Below the pieces are notes generated by a model. That model worked only from the letters and a program-made list of their open reading frames with translations, made no database searches and was not told the DNA's origin. A program made the position numbers and the translations under genes. From the NCBI RefSeq assembly GCF_024346135.1, contig NZ_JAGQCJ010000007.1, positions 95,191 through 159,190 of the forward strand: a DNA stretch of 64,000 nucleotides, read 5' to 3'. Source of the DNA: Cyanobium sp. CH-040 (GTDB lineage Bacteria; Cyanobacteriota; Cyanobacteriia; PCC-6307; Cyanobiaceae). Positions 16,071 to 24,971 of this stretch are shown in pieces. The stretch's first letter is position 1, and each line of letters starts with the position of its first letter.

Positions 16071-16470
16071 GCTTCGCAACGGTCTTGGAGTGCCTTTCCA
16101 TACAACAGATGCTAGGCGTGGGCTTATGCCTTGTCGCTTCCGGCAGCACGGAAGCACTCGCCAAGATCGCTGCATCGAGCTCGCCGTCATCCGTGACGGC
16201 GATGATTCGATTCTCCAGCCATCCAGGGCTCTGGATCCCAATGAAATGCAGCAGATCGTCGTAGCAATGTGCAGCCGCATCCAGGGTCAGTTCATAGCGC
16301 TGCCGCACTTCACCTGAGGAAAAGGGCGCGTGGCAAGCCAACCTGCCCAGCAGCTGATGCTCTCTGCGATCACGCCAGCGGCTCAGTAGAGACCCGAACC
16401 CGAGACGCCCCCTGAGATCAGCCGGAAGGATCCGGTGATAAACCGATTGCAGCAGATCAGTAGTGCTCAC
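16063..16470 (-). CDS. Small protein of unknown function in the polysaccharide operon
   Basis: 135 residues from GTG 16470, which overlaps the stop of the GT2-GT4 gene as GTGA; its own stop overlaps the FkbM start. This tight double overlap argues that it is real. Visible features: a basic N-terminal region (RILPADLRGRLGF, SRWRDRREH), a central His/Tyr-rich stretch (AAHCYDDLLHFIGIQSPGW) and a polar tail. No membrane segment, signal peptide or domain that I recognise. Confidence 0.6.
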   Translation of the reverse strand: MSTTDLLQSVYHRILPADLRGRLGFGSLLSRWRDRREHQLLGRLACHAPFSSGEVRQRYELTLDAAAHCYDDLLHFIGIQSPGWLENRIIAVTDDGELDAAILASASVLPEATRHKPTPSICCMERHSKTVAKHD

Positions 16471-18539
16471 ACCAAACTCCCTAGCATCCGGTTCAGAGCA
16501 GCTTCCACCCCTTCGGCACTCTGATCCACGCTGTAGCGCTCCATCACCCGGCGGCGAGCCTCAGCCCCCATGCCGGAGGCTCGATCGCGCGATAGAGAAA
16601 GCGAACGCATGGCCTCGGCTAAGGCCTCCACATCGCCGCAGGGATACACGAGCCCGGTTCGCCCGTTGCGCACCAGATCCTCCGCGCAGCCCACCTGATC
16701 GCTCACGATCGCGGGCAGGCCGCAGGCCATCGCTTCATTCACCACAAGCCCCCAGGTCTCACCGGAATCGGAGGGCAGCACCAGGGCATCGGCAGCCCCG
16801 TAGGCGGACGGCAGCTCACCCTGGTTGAGAAATCCGGCAAAACTCACCGGAAGCCGATGCTGGCTGACAGCAGCACGGCACATCGGCTCAAGCTTCCCTG
16901 AGCCCACGATCAGCGCATGCACAGCCGGTGGCTGCTCCTGCTCAATGAGGTGCTGCAGGGCCAGCAGCAGATCCATCGGCCGCTTCTTGGCCTGGAGCTT
17001 GCCCACGAACAGGAAGCAGAAGGCGCCTTCCGGAATCCCCCACGCCCGCCGCTGGGACTCGCGGTGGGGCCCCAGCTGCTTCGCATGGCCGGCAAAGAAG
17101 GCGTTGTCCACGAAATAGGGAGAGGGCCAGATCTGATCCTCCACGGCACCATGGGCGCGATAGAAGCGGGCGTTGGCAACGCCAATCGCCAGCCAGGCCT
17201 GCGCCCGGCCCACCAGGAAACGGTGGAGCTGACGCACCGGCCAATTGCGCCTGCGGAGATCGTTCGCTTCTGTTCGCAGCAGGATCGGCAGGCGCCGGAG
17301 CGAGGCAGCCACGAGCAGTTGCAGCATGCCCAGACATTGCCAGCCAGTGATCAGCACCCCATCGGGAGGCCTGCCATCCGGCGTGCACACCAGCTCCCCC
17401 AGGGGATTGAGCAGCCACAGCCCCAGATAGGCACTGAGATCACCGCTGCCCCGTACACCGCGGGCCACCCGCCAGCGGTAGCCGTTGAGCAACGGCACAT
17501 CCCACTGAAAGGCCTTCCCAAAGCCCACGCCCTGCTGCTGAGCATCGGGAAGGCAGAGAAACAGCACCTCAACCTCCAAGCCGGCCGTGGCAGCCAGCCG
17601 GCGGAACAGCGGTGCCTGGTACTGGATCGGATGGGTGGTGACGATCAGCAGCCTCCGGCTTCTGGATCGCAGCAGCCGGGGTCCGCGCATCCAGAGGCGC
17701 ACCGCCCAGACCATCCCGCGAAGCTCCCCCAGCAGGGTGAGCGGGATCCACCAGGGGTGGCTGAGGTGATGCCGGGTGCGCACCGAGCGGCCCAGTTCAG
17801 CGCAGGCCTGCACAAGGGCGACCGCCGGAAGCTCGGTGCGCAACAGGTGGTAGTAGCGGCCCACGGCATGATCCGGGCGGCTGGTGCGCAGATGATCGCC
17901 GTAGCTGCGGGTGCCACCGCGGGGCGCATGCAGATGGTGCACGAGGGCAGCCGGTTCGTAGCGAATCCCATGGCCGGCCCGGAGCCAGCGGTGGGAGAAC
18001 TCAGCTTCGAAGCGATAGGCAACCCGCGTGAAGTTCTCGTCGAAACCGCCGATCGCCACGGCTTGCCGCCTGGGCATCGACACGTTGCAGCCGATGAAGT
18101 GCTTGCAGGGGCGATGCCGCAGGGTGTTGAAGCCGAAGGGTTCCAGGCCTTCGGGTTCTGCCCGGCCGCCATGCCAGGGCTGCAACGCCCGGCCGGCGAT
18201 CAGGGCGCCGGGCCAGGCCTCAGCGGCCCGCCGGTGGGCCTGAAGCAGCCCCGCATCGGGGATGAGGTCGTCATCGAGAAAGAGGATGCGCTCTCCGCGT
18301 GCCTCCAGCAGCGCCCGGTTCATGGCAGCGGTGATACTTGGCTCCCCCTGGGAGATCCAGCGCAGCACGCCCTGCTCCTGCCAGTGCCGCAGCTGCGCGG
18401 TGGTGGCAGCCTCATGCCGCGCCGTCTGATCGATCAACAGCAGCTCCTCGGGCGCGGGATCGAGGGACAGAAGAGCGGTGAGGGTGTCGAGCAACACCTG
18501 CTCGCGGCCATAGGTGGGGATGGCGATGCTGAGCTCCAT
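16467..18539 (-). CDS. Bifunctional GT2-GT4 glycosyltransferase fusion
   Basis: 690 residues with two complete enzymes. Residues 1-290: GT2 domain, IAIPTYGREQVLLDTLTALL, RILFLDDDLIPD (DXD-type), and FDENFTRVAYRFEAEFSHRW. Residues about 295-690: GT4 domain, LLIVTTHPIQYQAPLFRRLA, FVGKLQAKKRPMDLLLAL and LPSDSGETWGLVVNEAMACG. No frameshift is needed. Such a fusion would add two consecutive sugars. It overlaps both neighbours by 1-4 bp. Confidence 0.88.
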   Translation of the reverse strand: MELSIAIPTYGREQVLLDTLTALLSLDPAPEELLLIDQTARHEAATTAQLRHWQEQGVLRWISQGEPSITAAMNRALLEARGERILFLDDDLIPDAGLLQAHRRAAEAWPGALIAGRALQPWHGGRAEPEGLEPFGFNTLRHRPCKHFIGCNVSMPRRQAVAIGGFDENFTRVAYRFEAEFSHRWLRAGHGIRYEPAALVHHLHAPRGGTRSYGDHLRTSRPDHAVGRYYHLLRTELPAVALVQACAELGRSVRTRHHLSHPWWIPLTLLGELRGMVWAVRLWMRGPRLLRSRSRRLLIVTTHPIQYQAPLFRRLAATAGLEVEVLFLCLPDAQQQGVGFGKAFQWDVPLLNGYRWRVARGVRGSGDLSAYLGLWLLNPLGELVCTPDGRPPDGVLITGWQCLGMLQLLVAASLRRLPILLRTEANDLRRRNWPVRQLHRFLVGRAQAWLAIGVANARFYRAHGAVEDQIWPSPYFVDNAFFAGHAKQLGPHRESQRRAWGIPEGAFCFLFVGKLQAKKRPMDLLLALQHLIEQEQPPAVHALIVGSGKLEPMCRAAVSQHRLPVSFAGFLNQGELPSAYGAADALVLPSDSGETWGLVVNEAMACGLPAIVSDQVGCAEDLVRNGRTGLVYPCGDVEALAEAMRSLSLSRDRASGMGAEARRRVMERYSVDQSAEGVEAALNRMLGSLV

Positions 18540-19483
18540 CAGGTGAACAGCAGCCGCAGCCGGGCCCGCAGATGAAGGGGATCCAGGCGAAGAGCCTCCC
18601 GGAGGTAGGCCCGGCAGGCCTGGGGGTGCCGCCCGCGCAGACAGGCGGCGATGAAGTAGGCGCCACGGGCCTTGCGGCGGATCTCGGTTCTGCTGTCAGG
18701 GCATCGCGCGCTGAGCCGCTCCGCCTTCGCCAGCCAGGGGGTTTCCGAGAGCCCGCGGCGACGGGCGGCGCTGGCGCGCCTGATCAACGCGTGAAAGTTC
18801 AGCTGCTCGCGGCGGTGCTGACCGCTGATGGAGCCAGGGCTGGCATCGGCCTGGTAGAGCACCTCGGGATGCACACGATGGCGCCCCAGCTCCACCAGCC
18901 GGCTCCAGAGGTCGATGTCCTGGGCGAAATAGAAAGGAGCGCGATAACCACCCACCTGGCGGTAGGCCGCGCGGCTGAACATCACCGAACCGTGATGGGA
19001 AGGGCCCTCCAGTCCACTCTGAAGACGGAGCTCGGGGATCCGGCTCACAAACAGCTCCAGAGGGGATTCCTCGGCGCCGGCACCCGGCCGGGACGGCACC
19101 ACGAAGCGCGCGGCCGAGGAGCAGAGCACCGCGCTGGGATCTGCCCGAACCAGCGCGAGCTGGCGGGCAAGGCGCCCCGGCATCGATTGATCGCCGGCAT
19201 CCTGGCGAGCGATCCATTGACCCTGTGCCGCCTCGCAGCCGCTGATCAGAGCCTGGGTGAGCCCGCGGGGCGCGGTGGTGATCACGTGGAGGCGGGAATC
19301 GCGGGCCGCATGCTGTGCCAGAAGCTCCGGCGTGTGATCGGTGGACCCATCGTCAACGACGACGAACTCAAGCGGCACGTCCCCCTGGCTGAGCACCGAT
19401 TCCAACGTTGCCGCAAGCGATGGCCCTCCATTGCGAACCGCCATCACCACCGACACCTGAGGGGCACTCACGCCCGCGTCCAT
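18539..19483 (-). CDS. Glycosyltransferase family 2
   Basis: From ATG 19483 (314 residues); an in-frame ATG at 19516 would lengthen it by 11. GT-A motifs: VSVVMAVRNGGPSLAATLES, FVVVDDGSTDHTPELL, GQWIARQDAGDQS (the acidic metal-binding site is DAGD) and SAARFVVPSRP; then MFSRAAYRQVGGYR, typical of acceptor-side loops. The C-terminal ~60 residues are helical with TPR-like LREALRLDPLHLRARLRL. Overlaps the upstream GT2 by 16 bp and shares one base with the fusion gene. Confidence 0.85.
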   Translation of the reverse strand: MDAGVSAPQVSVVMAVRNGGPSLAATLESVLSQGDVPLEFVVVDDGSTDHTPELLAQHAARDSRLHVITTAPRGLTQALISGCEAAQGQWIARQDAGDQSMPGRLARQLALVRADPSAVLCSSAARFVVPSRPGAGAEESPLELFVSRIPELRLQSGLEGPSHHGSVMFSRAAYRQVGGYRAPFYFAQDIDLWSRLVELGRHRVHPEVLYQADASPGSISGQHRREQLNFHALIRRASAARRRGLSETPWLAKAERLSARCPDSRTEIRRKARGAYFIAACLRGRHPQACRAYLREALRLDPLHLRARLRLLFT

Positions 19484-20472
19484 GAGAGCCAACGCCCCCG
19501 GGCAGCCACGCTCCATCGCGCGGCCGTGTGCCAGCCGACAGCCCTTGCAAGCCAGCCATAGGCCCTCAGAGACCAGGGCAAACCCTGGTGCCGGGCCGCT
19601 CGGCAGGCAAGAGCGTGCAGATCCGCCGCTTCGCTATTCAATCCCGCCTCCGCGCATTGGCGGGAGAGGAGGAAGGCAGCACGGGAAAAAAAGGCCACCT
19701 CAGGAGCTGCCTCAGAAACACCGCCCTTCAGGGCGCTCGCAAAGATCGATTGGCGGGCAAGGGCGCGATGCCTCAGTTTGCGCCGATCGTTGGATCCAGC
19801 ATCACTCAGGCGTGTTGTGTGAGCGAAGATGCGTGTAACGGAGAGATTCTCCTCAACAAACACTAGCTTTGGAGAGAGTGCAGCTGCGCGAGCTTCATAC
19901 TCCCAATCCTCCTCTGTGATCCAAGGCTTAATCGGCCCTATTTTGCTAAGCAGGTCTCGCCGAAACAGGGGTGTACTGGTAGGCCACCAACGTTCGATCA
20001 GTAGACGTGGGAAGAGAAGGCTTTGTGGGACGCCGGTAGCCCTTATTGGGCCATAACAACTGGGTGGATCGATCCGGTGATTTTCTTCAAAGGCATGGCC
20101 GTAAGCAATCTCAGCGCTCGGAGAAGCCCGTAGGGCTGCCACCTGCAGAGCGAACTTGCGCGGGAGCAGAATATCATCGCTATCGAGAAACTGCACAAAT
20201 TCACCGGAGGCACGATCGAGGCCTGCTTGGCGAGCACTTCCAGGTCCTCTGTTTGGTTGTCTGATCAAGGCGACCAAACCAGGATGAGCTTGAGTGAAGA
20301 TCTCGGCGATGGCCGAAGAATCGTCGGTAGAGCCGTCGTCAACAAGAATGATTTCAATAGGGCGATAAACCTGAGCCAACACACTATTTACCGCCTCTTT
20401 CAAAAGCCCAGGCCTGTTAAAGAAAGGAATGATTGTAGTGACCAGGCCTTCACGTGGAGACATCAAAGCCAT
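19468..20472 (-). CDS. Glycosyltransferase family 2
   Basis: 334 residues. Motifs VTTIIPFFNRPGLLKEAVNS, IILVDDGSTDDSSAIAEIF, GEFVQFLDSDDILLPRKF (DSDD metal site) and FRRDLLSKIGPIKPWITEED. Full-length GT-A enzyme with a ~100-residue C-terminal extension. Three bases separate it from the gene at 20476. GC begins to fall at its start, marking the edge of an A+T-rich patch. Confidence 0.88.
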   Translation of the reverse strand: MALMSPREGLVTTIIPFFNRPGLLKEAVNSVLAQVYRPIEIILVDDGSTDDSSAIAEIFTQAHPGLVALIRQPNRGPGSARQAGLDRASGEFVQFLDSDDILLPRKFALQVAALRASPSAEIAYGHAFEENHRIDPPSCYGPIRATGVPQSLLFPRLLIERWWPTSTPLFRRDLLSKIGPIKPWITEEDWEYEARAAALSPKLVFVEENLSVTRIFAHTTRLSDAGSNDRRKLRHRALARQSIFASALKGGVSEAAPEVAFFSRAAFLLSRQCAEAGLNSEAADLHALACRAARHQGLPWSLRAYGWLARAVGWHTAARWSVAARGRWLSWTRA

Positions 20473-20475
20473 GTA

Positions 20476-21477
20476 CTAACGCCAGTAACAGGAGTCTTCA
20501 ACCAAGGAACTTGCCTTGGGCGTCTCAGAAGGCGCAGGGTAAACCCAGTCATCGTTAAAAAGATCGCAATAGGCCTCTCTTGAGTCCCATCGCCGACCCC
20601 GGATGCCAAAAAGCAACTGCGTAGCACCGCCCATGTGGATAGCCTGCTTATTCAGTCTCTTCACAAAGGCGCCCAGGGGAAGGCCGTAGGCACCGGCTCC
20701 AATAATTGCAATATCGAAATCAATGTCTAGAATCTTTGAGCACATAGCATCAAGCGCATCCATCCACGAAGGGAACAACGGCTTGCCGCCTGCTATTGAT
20801 TGAACAGCCTTTAGAGTCCTCAGGTCAAAGGCAGGCAAGACGTCCTGATCACGAAATAGCTTGGATCGCCGGCCATACTGAGTTCTAATTGTATCCTCAA
20901 AAGGATGGATGACTAGAACTCGCTTTCCTTTAAGCCATGCAGTCCACGGGCGCTTAAAGTGGAACGATTCAAGGGATCGAAGCTCACAGAGTGATGCACA
21001 ATGCCCCAGGGTATTGCAGATATTGCTTTCATAGGGATTAAACCAGACGCCAATCGCATCAGCCAAGGGAAGTGCTTCGACATATGTTTGACACATAAGG
21101 TCAATCACATGGTTGGTAGACGGGAAAAGGCCGGCATTAATCCTTAGAGAATTCTTCACATAAGACGAATATGGGACATAACGGTTCTTGATGCGGGTTT
21201 CCAGGTAGAAACGAAGCGCTTTGAGCTCATTAAACCCAAGCCTCGTAATCAAGCAAGGCAAGCCTGAAGAGATATAATTTGCAATCAGGTCGTTACCGGC
21301 TTGGCCAATAGCAATTGGCTGCTGATATAGCTCAACGGCATTACTGTGGTCTTCGCTGAGATCAGAATGGCCATGGACCTGACTACTTCTGGCACAGCGG
21401 TCCTGCAATGCCATAGAAAGAGCTATGTGAACAGCGCTAAGCCGTTTCTTCAGGTTCATTCCAAATACATCTGACAC
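20476..21477 (-). CDS. GT-D-like protein of unknown specificity
   Basis: 333 residues. The N-terminal half has LITRLGFNELKALRFYLE, comparable to the 'RFGDGEF' start of GT-D glycosyltransferases (DUF1792). The C-terminal half has KRVLVIHPFEDTIRTQYGRR, DFDIAIIGAGAYGLPLGAFV and KQAIHMGGATQLLFGIRGRR followed by WDSREAYCDLFNDDWVYP, a recurrent but uncharacterised layout in polysaccharide loci. No signal peptide. Coding sequence is A+T-rich compared with the locus. I infer glycosyltransferase activity from fold resemblance and context only. Confidence 0.6.
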   Translation of the reverse strand: MSDVFGMNLKKRLSAVHIALSMALQDRCARSSQVHGHSDLSEDHSNAVELYQQPIAIGQAGNDLIANYISSGLPCLITRLGFNELKALRFYLETRIKNRYVPYSSYVKNSLRINAGLFPSTNHVIDLMCQTYVEALPLADAIGVWFNPYESNICNTLGHCASLCELRSLESFHFKRPWTAWLKGKRVLVIHPFEDTIRTQYGRRSKLFRDQDVLPAFDLRTLKAVQSIAGGKPLFPSWMDALDAMCSKILDIDFDIAIIGAGAYGLPLGAFVKRLNKQAIHMGGATQLLFGIRGRRWDSREAYCDLFNDDWVYPAPSETPKASSLVEDSCYWR

Positions 21478-21668
21478 AGACCCAGAGAAGTCATTGGCTA
21501 TCGCCTTCTTCGAAGATAACGAATCGCTGCTAGAAAATTGCTGTGAATACTAGATGCACGCAGTATTTCATAGCCGCTTCTACGATAAGACAGGGCGACG
21601 TAGTCGAACATTCGCCCAAGTGAATTCAATAGACAAGCCTGCATATGGTTCCGAGAATGGCTTCCCTA
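21478..21668. other. A+T-rich spacer
   Basis: 190 bp with no recognisable gene, lying between two minus-strand genes inside an A+T-rich patch. It could hold a promoter for the GT-D-like gene; I see no clear hairpin or repeat. Confidence 0.4.
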
Positions 21669-22643
21669 TCATGAGCGAAGCATATGGCCAAGAACTGAAG
21701 GCCTAACATGAAGATCTGCAGCGATCGCACTAAATCCAGACAAGGGCTCACCACCCTTAGCAGGAAGAATCAGCTCGCATGCCTTAGACATTGCAATGAG
21801 ATCGGCGAGAATATCAATATCCAGGCCCAAGCCAGCGTAATCTGGATTGTCATGAAGGCTATTGCCGTGAGAATCAGGCACTTGAGATACCGTAAATACA
21901 TCACAGCCAACAAGCCGTGACCTGCACAAGTCAACTGACGCGGCATTATCTGTGGATACAAGAAGCGGCATTCCAGCAACCTTGGGCGCAATCTCATCCA
22001 AAAATGCAAGTACGTCCATGCGTTTATCCGTGTTTCTTATATGAATAGCCCTATATCTTGATGGTAGCATACGTAATCGGTCGCTAACAATAGTGCGCGC
22101 GAAATGCGTCAGACGAAAAAGCTGGAGAGCAGCCCATCCAGCACCACCACCACATTGAGCATGAACGAGAATATCATGAGGATAGCTCACATAATCAAAG
22201 CAAATTGGAACTCGTGATTCTGGATCAATGTGCAGTTTACGCTGAGTGTCGTACACGGATGCATGCCCACGCAAGTTTCCTGCAACAGCTCCAGGATATA
22301 CGCTAAGCCCATCCAAGTTGTCATAGATATCGGAATCGGCTCCGATTATTATTACAGGAAAAGATTGCGAGTTGGTCTCAAAATAGCGATCCAACTTCCG
22401 AAGCTGTCCCGCTCTGGAGCCGTCGATGAGAAGAATTCTTCGAAAATCACGGGCATAAAGCATGCACCGAGCAATCTGTGCGCAGCAATCTGAAAACCCA
22501 CCACGGGGTCGGCACAGTACGTAGCCATTGCATCTTGGAGTATTCCAGAGTGCAAAGCGCCAAGCCTGTCTTGCCAATGTCAGGCGAATCGCCAACCTCC
22601 GCGCCAGCGACAATTTCCTTCTACACACTACAAGTGAGTGCAT
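21669..22643 (-). CDS. Fucosyltransferase-like protein (O-FucT/NodZ superfamily resemblance)
   Basis: 324 residues. RPRGGFSDCCAQIARCMLYA at the start resembles the G-G-x-x-D/N-x-L motif I of alpha-1,2/1,6- and O-fucosyltransferases; YRAIHIRNTDKRMD matches the H-x-R-x-T-D/K GDP-fucose-binding motif; LLVSTDNAASVDLC and GGEPLSGFSAIAADLH follow as motifs II-III. It is A+T-rich and sits in a patch with the GT-D-like gene. With gmd and fcl in the same window, a fucosyltransferase role is plausible but not proven. Confidence 0.6.
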   Translation of the reverse strand: MHSLVVCRRKLSLARRLAIRLTLARQAWRFALWNTPRCNGYVLCRPRGGFSDCCAQIARCMLYARDFRRILLIDGSRAGQLRKLDRYFETNSQSFPVIIIGADSDIYDNLDGLSVYPGAVAGNLRGHASVYDTQRKLHIDPESRVPICFDYVSYPHDILVHAQCGGGAGWAALQLFRLTHFARTIVSDRLRMLPSRYRAIHIRNTDKRMDVLAFLDEIAPKVAGMPLLVSTDNAASVDLCRSRLVGCDVFTVSQVPDSHGNSLHDNPDYAGLGLDIDILADLIAMSKACELILPAKGGEPLSGFSAIAADLHVRPSVLGHMLRS

Positions 22644-22651
22644 GGAGACAA

Positions 22652-23650
22652 TCAGCTCCGATTACATTTTAGTCGATCAACGCGGCGAACCCGTTCCTCG
22701 GCTAAGCGCTGCCTGGATCGTTCCAGATTAGGGTTGCAGGCGGCATGTTTAAGCGGCTGATGGCAATGCCAGAGATGCACGAGCGGCTCATAGCCCCAGA
22801 TCCAGCATTGGAGAATCTGGCAGCGGTCCCAGAACTCATTGTCTTCGCCACCCCATCCCTCGAAGTCTTCATCCATCCCACCAATCTCCCAATAGGCCTG
22901 GCGCGTGATGGCGACGCTGCCACCCGCTTCGAGGTTCTGGACGATACTCTCCGCGGGCCAGGCGTCCAGCGCGGCTGACTTCTCCAGCACAGCAACGGTG
23001 TGGCGTTCGCAGAGATAGAAGACATAACGCTTCGGATTCACAGCCTGGTAACCGAGCGCCACCTTCTCAAGAATCCTCCTCAGATACCCACATGGCACCA
23101 GCATGTCGTTGTCGTGCAGAAGCAACACCGGAGCTCTTGCCTGAAGTGCTCCGGCATTGAAGGCCCTGGAGCGGTTATAGGGTGCGCCTGGGCGAGGCGG
23201 CTTCGTGTGCATGTAGCGCACCCAGCCCGGCAGCAACTGGGCGATCCGGGGCTGCTCATCCTGCTCAATCACCACGCACTCGAAGGCCACATCGGTCTGG
23301 GCAGCAAGCGACTCAAGGGTCGCCAGCAGCAACGGCAGGCGCTCAAGGCCGCGATGGCCGATCAGCACACTGATCTGGGGTTGATCGGTGGGCTGCGGGG
23401 GCAGATGGATGAGACGGATGGGCGCGTCGTTCAGACAACGCCGCAGGAGTCTCTGGCCCAGCCGCGGCTGGATGGTGGGTGCATGCAAGCGGGAGGTGAA
23501 CTCCCAGACGCAGACAAAGCCGATGCCGTCAGGAGCCGGATCCAACCGTTCGCGACGGTTGGCCAGCGCGAGATAGCGGTGGTCTGAACTGAGTAGAGCC
23601 CGCTCGTAGCGCCAGCGGTCCTTGATCCACACGCCCAGCCATTCACGCAT
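22652..23650 (-). CDS. Glycosyltransferase family 2/27-like (two-part galactosyltransferase type)
   Basis: 332 residues. ISVLIGHRGLERLPLLLATL, FECVVIEQDEQPRI, NRSRAFNAGALQARAPVLLL and HDNDMLVP (metal site DND) form the GT-A domain. The later GGMDEDFEGWGGEDNEFWDR is the GT27/chondroitin-polymerase-type 'galactosyltransferase' motif. A 100-residue N-terminal segment (starting REWLGVWIKDRWRYERALLS) has no clear family. Overlaps the GT4 upstream by 8 bp. Confidence 0.85.
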   Translation of the reverse strand: MREWLGVWIKDRWRYERALLSSDHRYLALANRRERLDPAPDGIGFVCVWEFTSRLHAPTIQPRLGQRLLRRCLNDAPIRLIHLPPQPTDQPQISVLIGHRGLERLPLLLATLESLAAQTDVAFECVVIEQDEQPRIAQLLPGWVRYMHTKPPRPGAPYNRSRAFNAGALQARAPVLLLHDNDMLVPCGYLRRILEKVALGYQAVNPKRYVFYLCERHTVAVLEKSAALDAWPAESIVQNLEAGGSVAITRQAYWEIGGMDEDFEGWGGEDNEFWDRCQILQCWIWGYEPLVHLWHCHQPLKHAACNPNLERSRQRLAEERVRRVDRLKCNRS

Positions 23651-24971
23651 CGCGATCCAGCTCCGCCGCCAGCTTTAACAACTCCTGCTCGTCTGCATCT
23701 CCATGGGCGGTGTGGGGCCACTCCCCGCCAGGAGAGGTGTGGCGAAAGCCGCGACCCAGGCACCGCCGCAGCGTCTCGGCCCATCCGGGGCCGACCAGGC
23801 GCTCCAGGCGGCCGGAGGGAGGCAGTGGGGGTTCAGGATGCGCTGAGCTCCTGGCAGGCAGAGCCAGCACCTGCTCGAACGCCTCGCACCAGGCACGATG
23901 CGATACCTCAGCGGAATAGCGCTCCTGCACCAGCCGGCTGCCTTCGCTCACCAGTCGGCCGCGAAGGTCGGGATCCACGACGCGCTTCAGAGCCCCCGCG
24001 GCAGCCGCCACATCCCCCACCGGAAACAGCAAGGCGTTGCGTCCATCCTCCAGAGCTCCCTCAAGGCCGGAGCCCAGGTAGGCACTGCTCACCACGGCCA
24101 ACCCAGCCGCCATCGCCTCCCAGGCCACGATCGGCCCGGTTTCCCAGCTGGAGGTGATCAGCAACACCTGGTGAGTGGCGTAGACCTCATGCAGTAACTG
24201 GAGGCCGGACAGCGCACCTGGCATCGACACAAGCCCGGCTTCCAGCCATGGCGCAAGAGCCTGGATCAGGTCGTCACGCTCAGGCCCATCACCGGCCACG
24301 GTGAGATGGAAGGCAACCCCGGCCGCCTCCAGCTGCCTCAGGATGCCGGGTAGGTCGGTGACGCGCTTCTGAGCTGCCTCAAGACGGCCCAGCCAAGCGA
24401 TGCGCAGCGGAGCTTGTGTGCGCAGAACAGCCGCAGCACCGGCACGCACGGGCGAGGGGCAGGCCACGCCATAGGGGGCATACAACACACGGGCTGCCGG
24501 CATTGCCGTGCATCGCTCAAGCAGGCGGCAGCTCAGCCTGTTGGTGGCGATCATCCCATCGAGCAGATCCGCTTCGGCTGCCGCATCAGCGATCAGATCA
24601 CCGGCCAGAGCATGGAGGCTCAGAACCACCCGGCCGTTGAATCCGCGTGATCGAGCCCGCCGCACCGCGGCATAGAGATCGGCGATGTTCACCCCCACCA
24701 CCAGATCGGGACGCTCCCGGAGCAGCAAGGCTGTGATGGAGCGCCTTCGCCCCTCGGCACTGCCGGTGGGATTCTCGAGCGGAACCGCAGGAAGGCGGGG
24801 GTAGGCCTTGAGGTAGCAATCCAGGCGATGCCAGGCACCGGAGGGGAGCGCAACCTTCACATGCCAACGCGGCTCAGCCTGAAGAGCAGCCACCAGATCG
24901 TTGAGCCACACCTGCACTCCACCGAGGCAATAGGCCGAGGGCGCCAGGAAAAGCACACGGCGAGGCGTCAA
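23643..24971 (-). CDS. Glycosyltransferase family 4
   Basis: 442 residues from TTG 24971, which overlaps the stop of the next gene upstream as TTGA. N-terminus VLFLAPSAYCLGGVQVWLND, donor domain IAWLGRLEAAQKRVTDLPGI and SSWETGPIVAWEAMAAGLAV, then a ~60-residue polar C-terminal extension ending DEQELLKLAAELDRDA. Standard GT4 enzyme; substrate unknown. Confidence 0.87.
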   Translation of the reverse strand: MTPRRVLFLAPSAYCLGGVQVWLNDLVAALQAEPRWHVKVALPSGAWHRLDCYLKAYPRLPAVPLENPTGSAEGRRRSITALLLRERPDLVVGVNIADLYAAVRRARSRGFNGRVVLSLHALAGDLIADAAAEADLLDGMIATNRLSCRLLERCTAMPAARVLYAPYGVACPSPVRAGAAAVLRTQAPLRIAWLGRLEAAQKRVTDLPGILRQLEAAGVAFHLTVAGDGPERDDLIQALAPWLEAGLVSMPGALSGLQLLHEVYATHQVLLITSSWETGPIVAWEAMAAGLAVVSSAYLGSGLEGALEDGRNALLFPVGDVAAAAGALKRVVDPDLRGRLVSEGSRLVQERYSAEVSHRAWCEAFEQVLALPARSSAHPEPPLPPSGRLERLVGPGWAETLRRCLGRGFRHTSPGGEWPHTAHGDADEQELLKLAAELDRDA

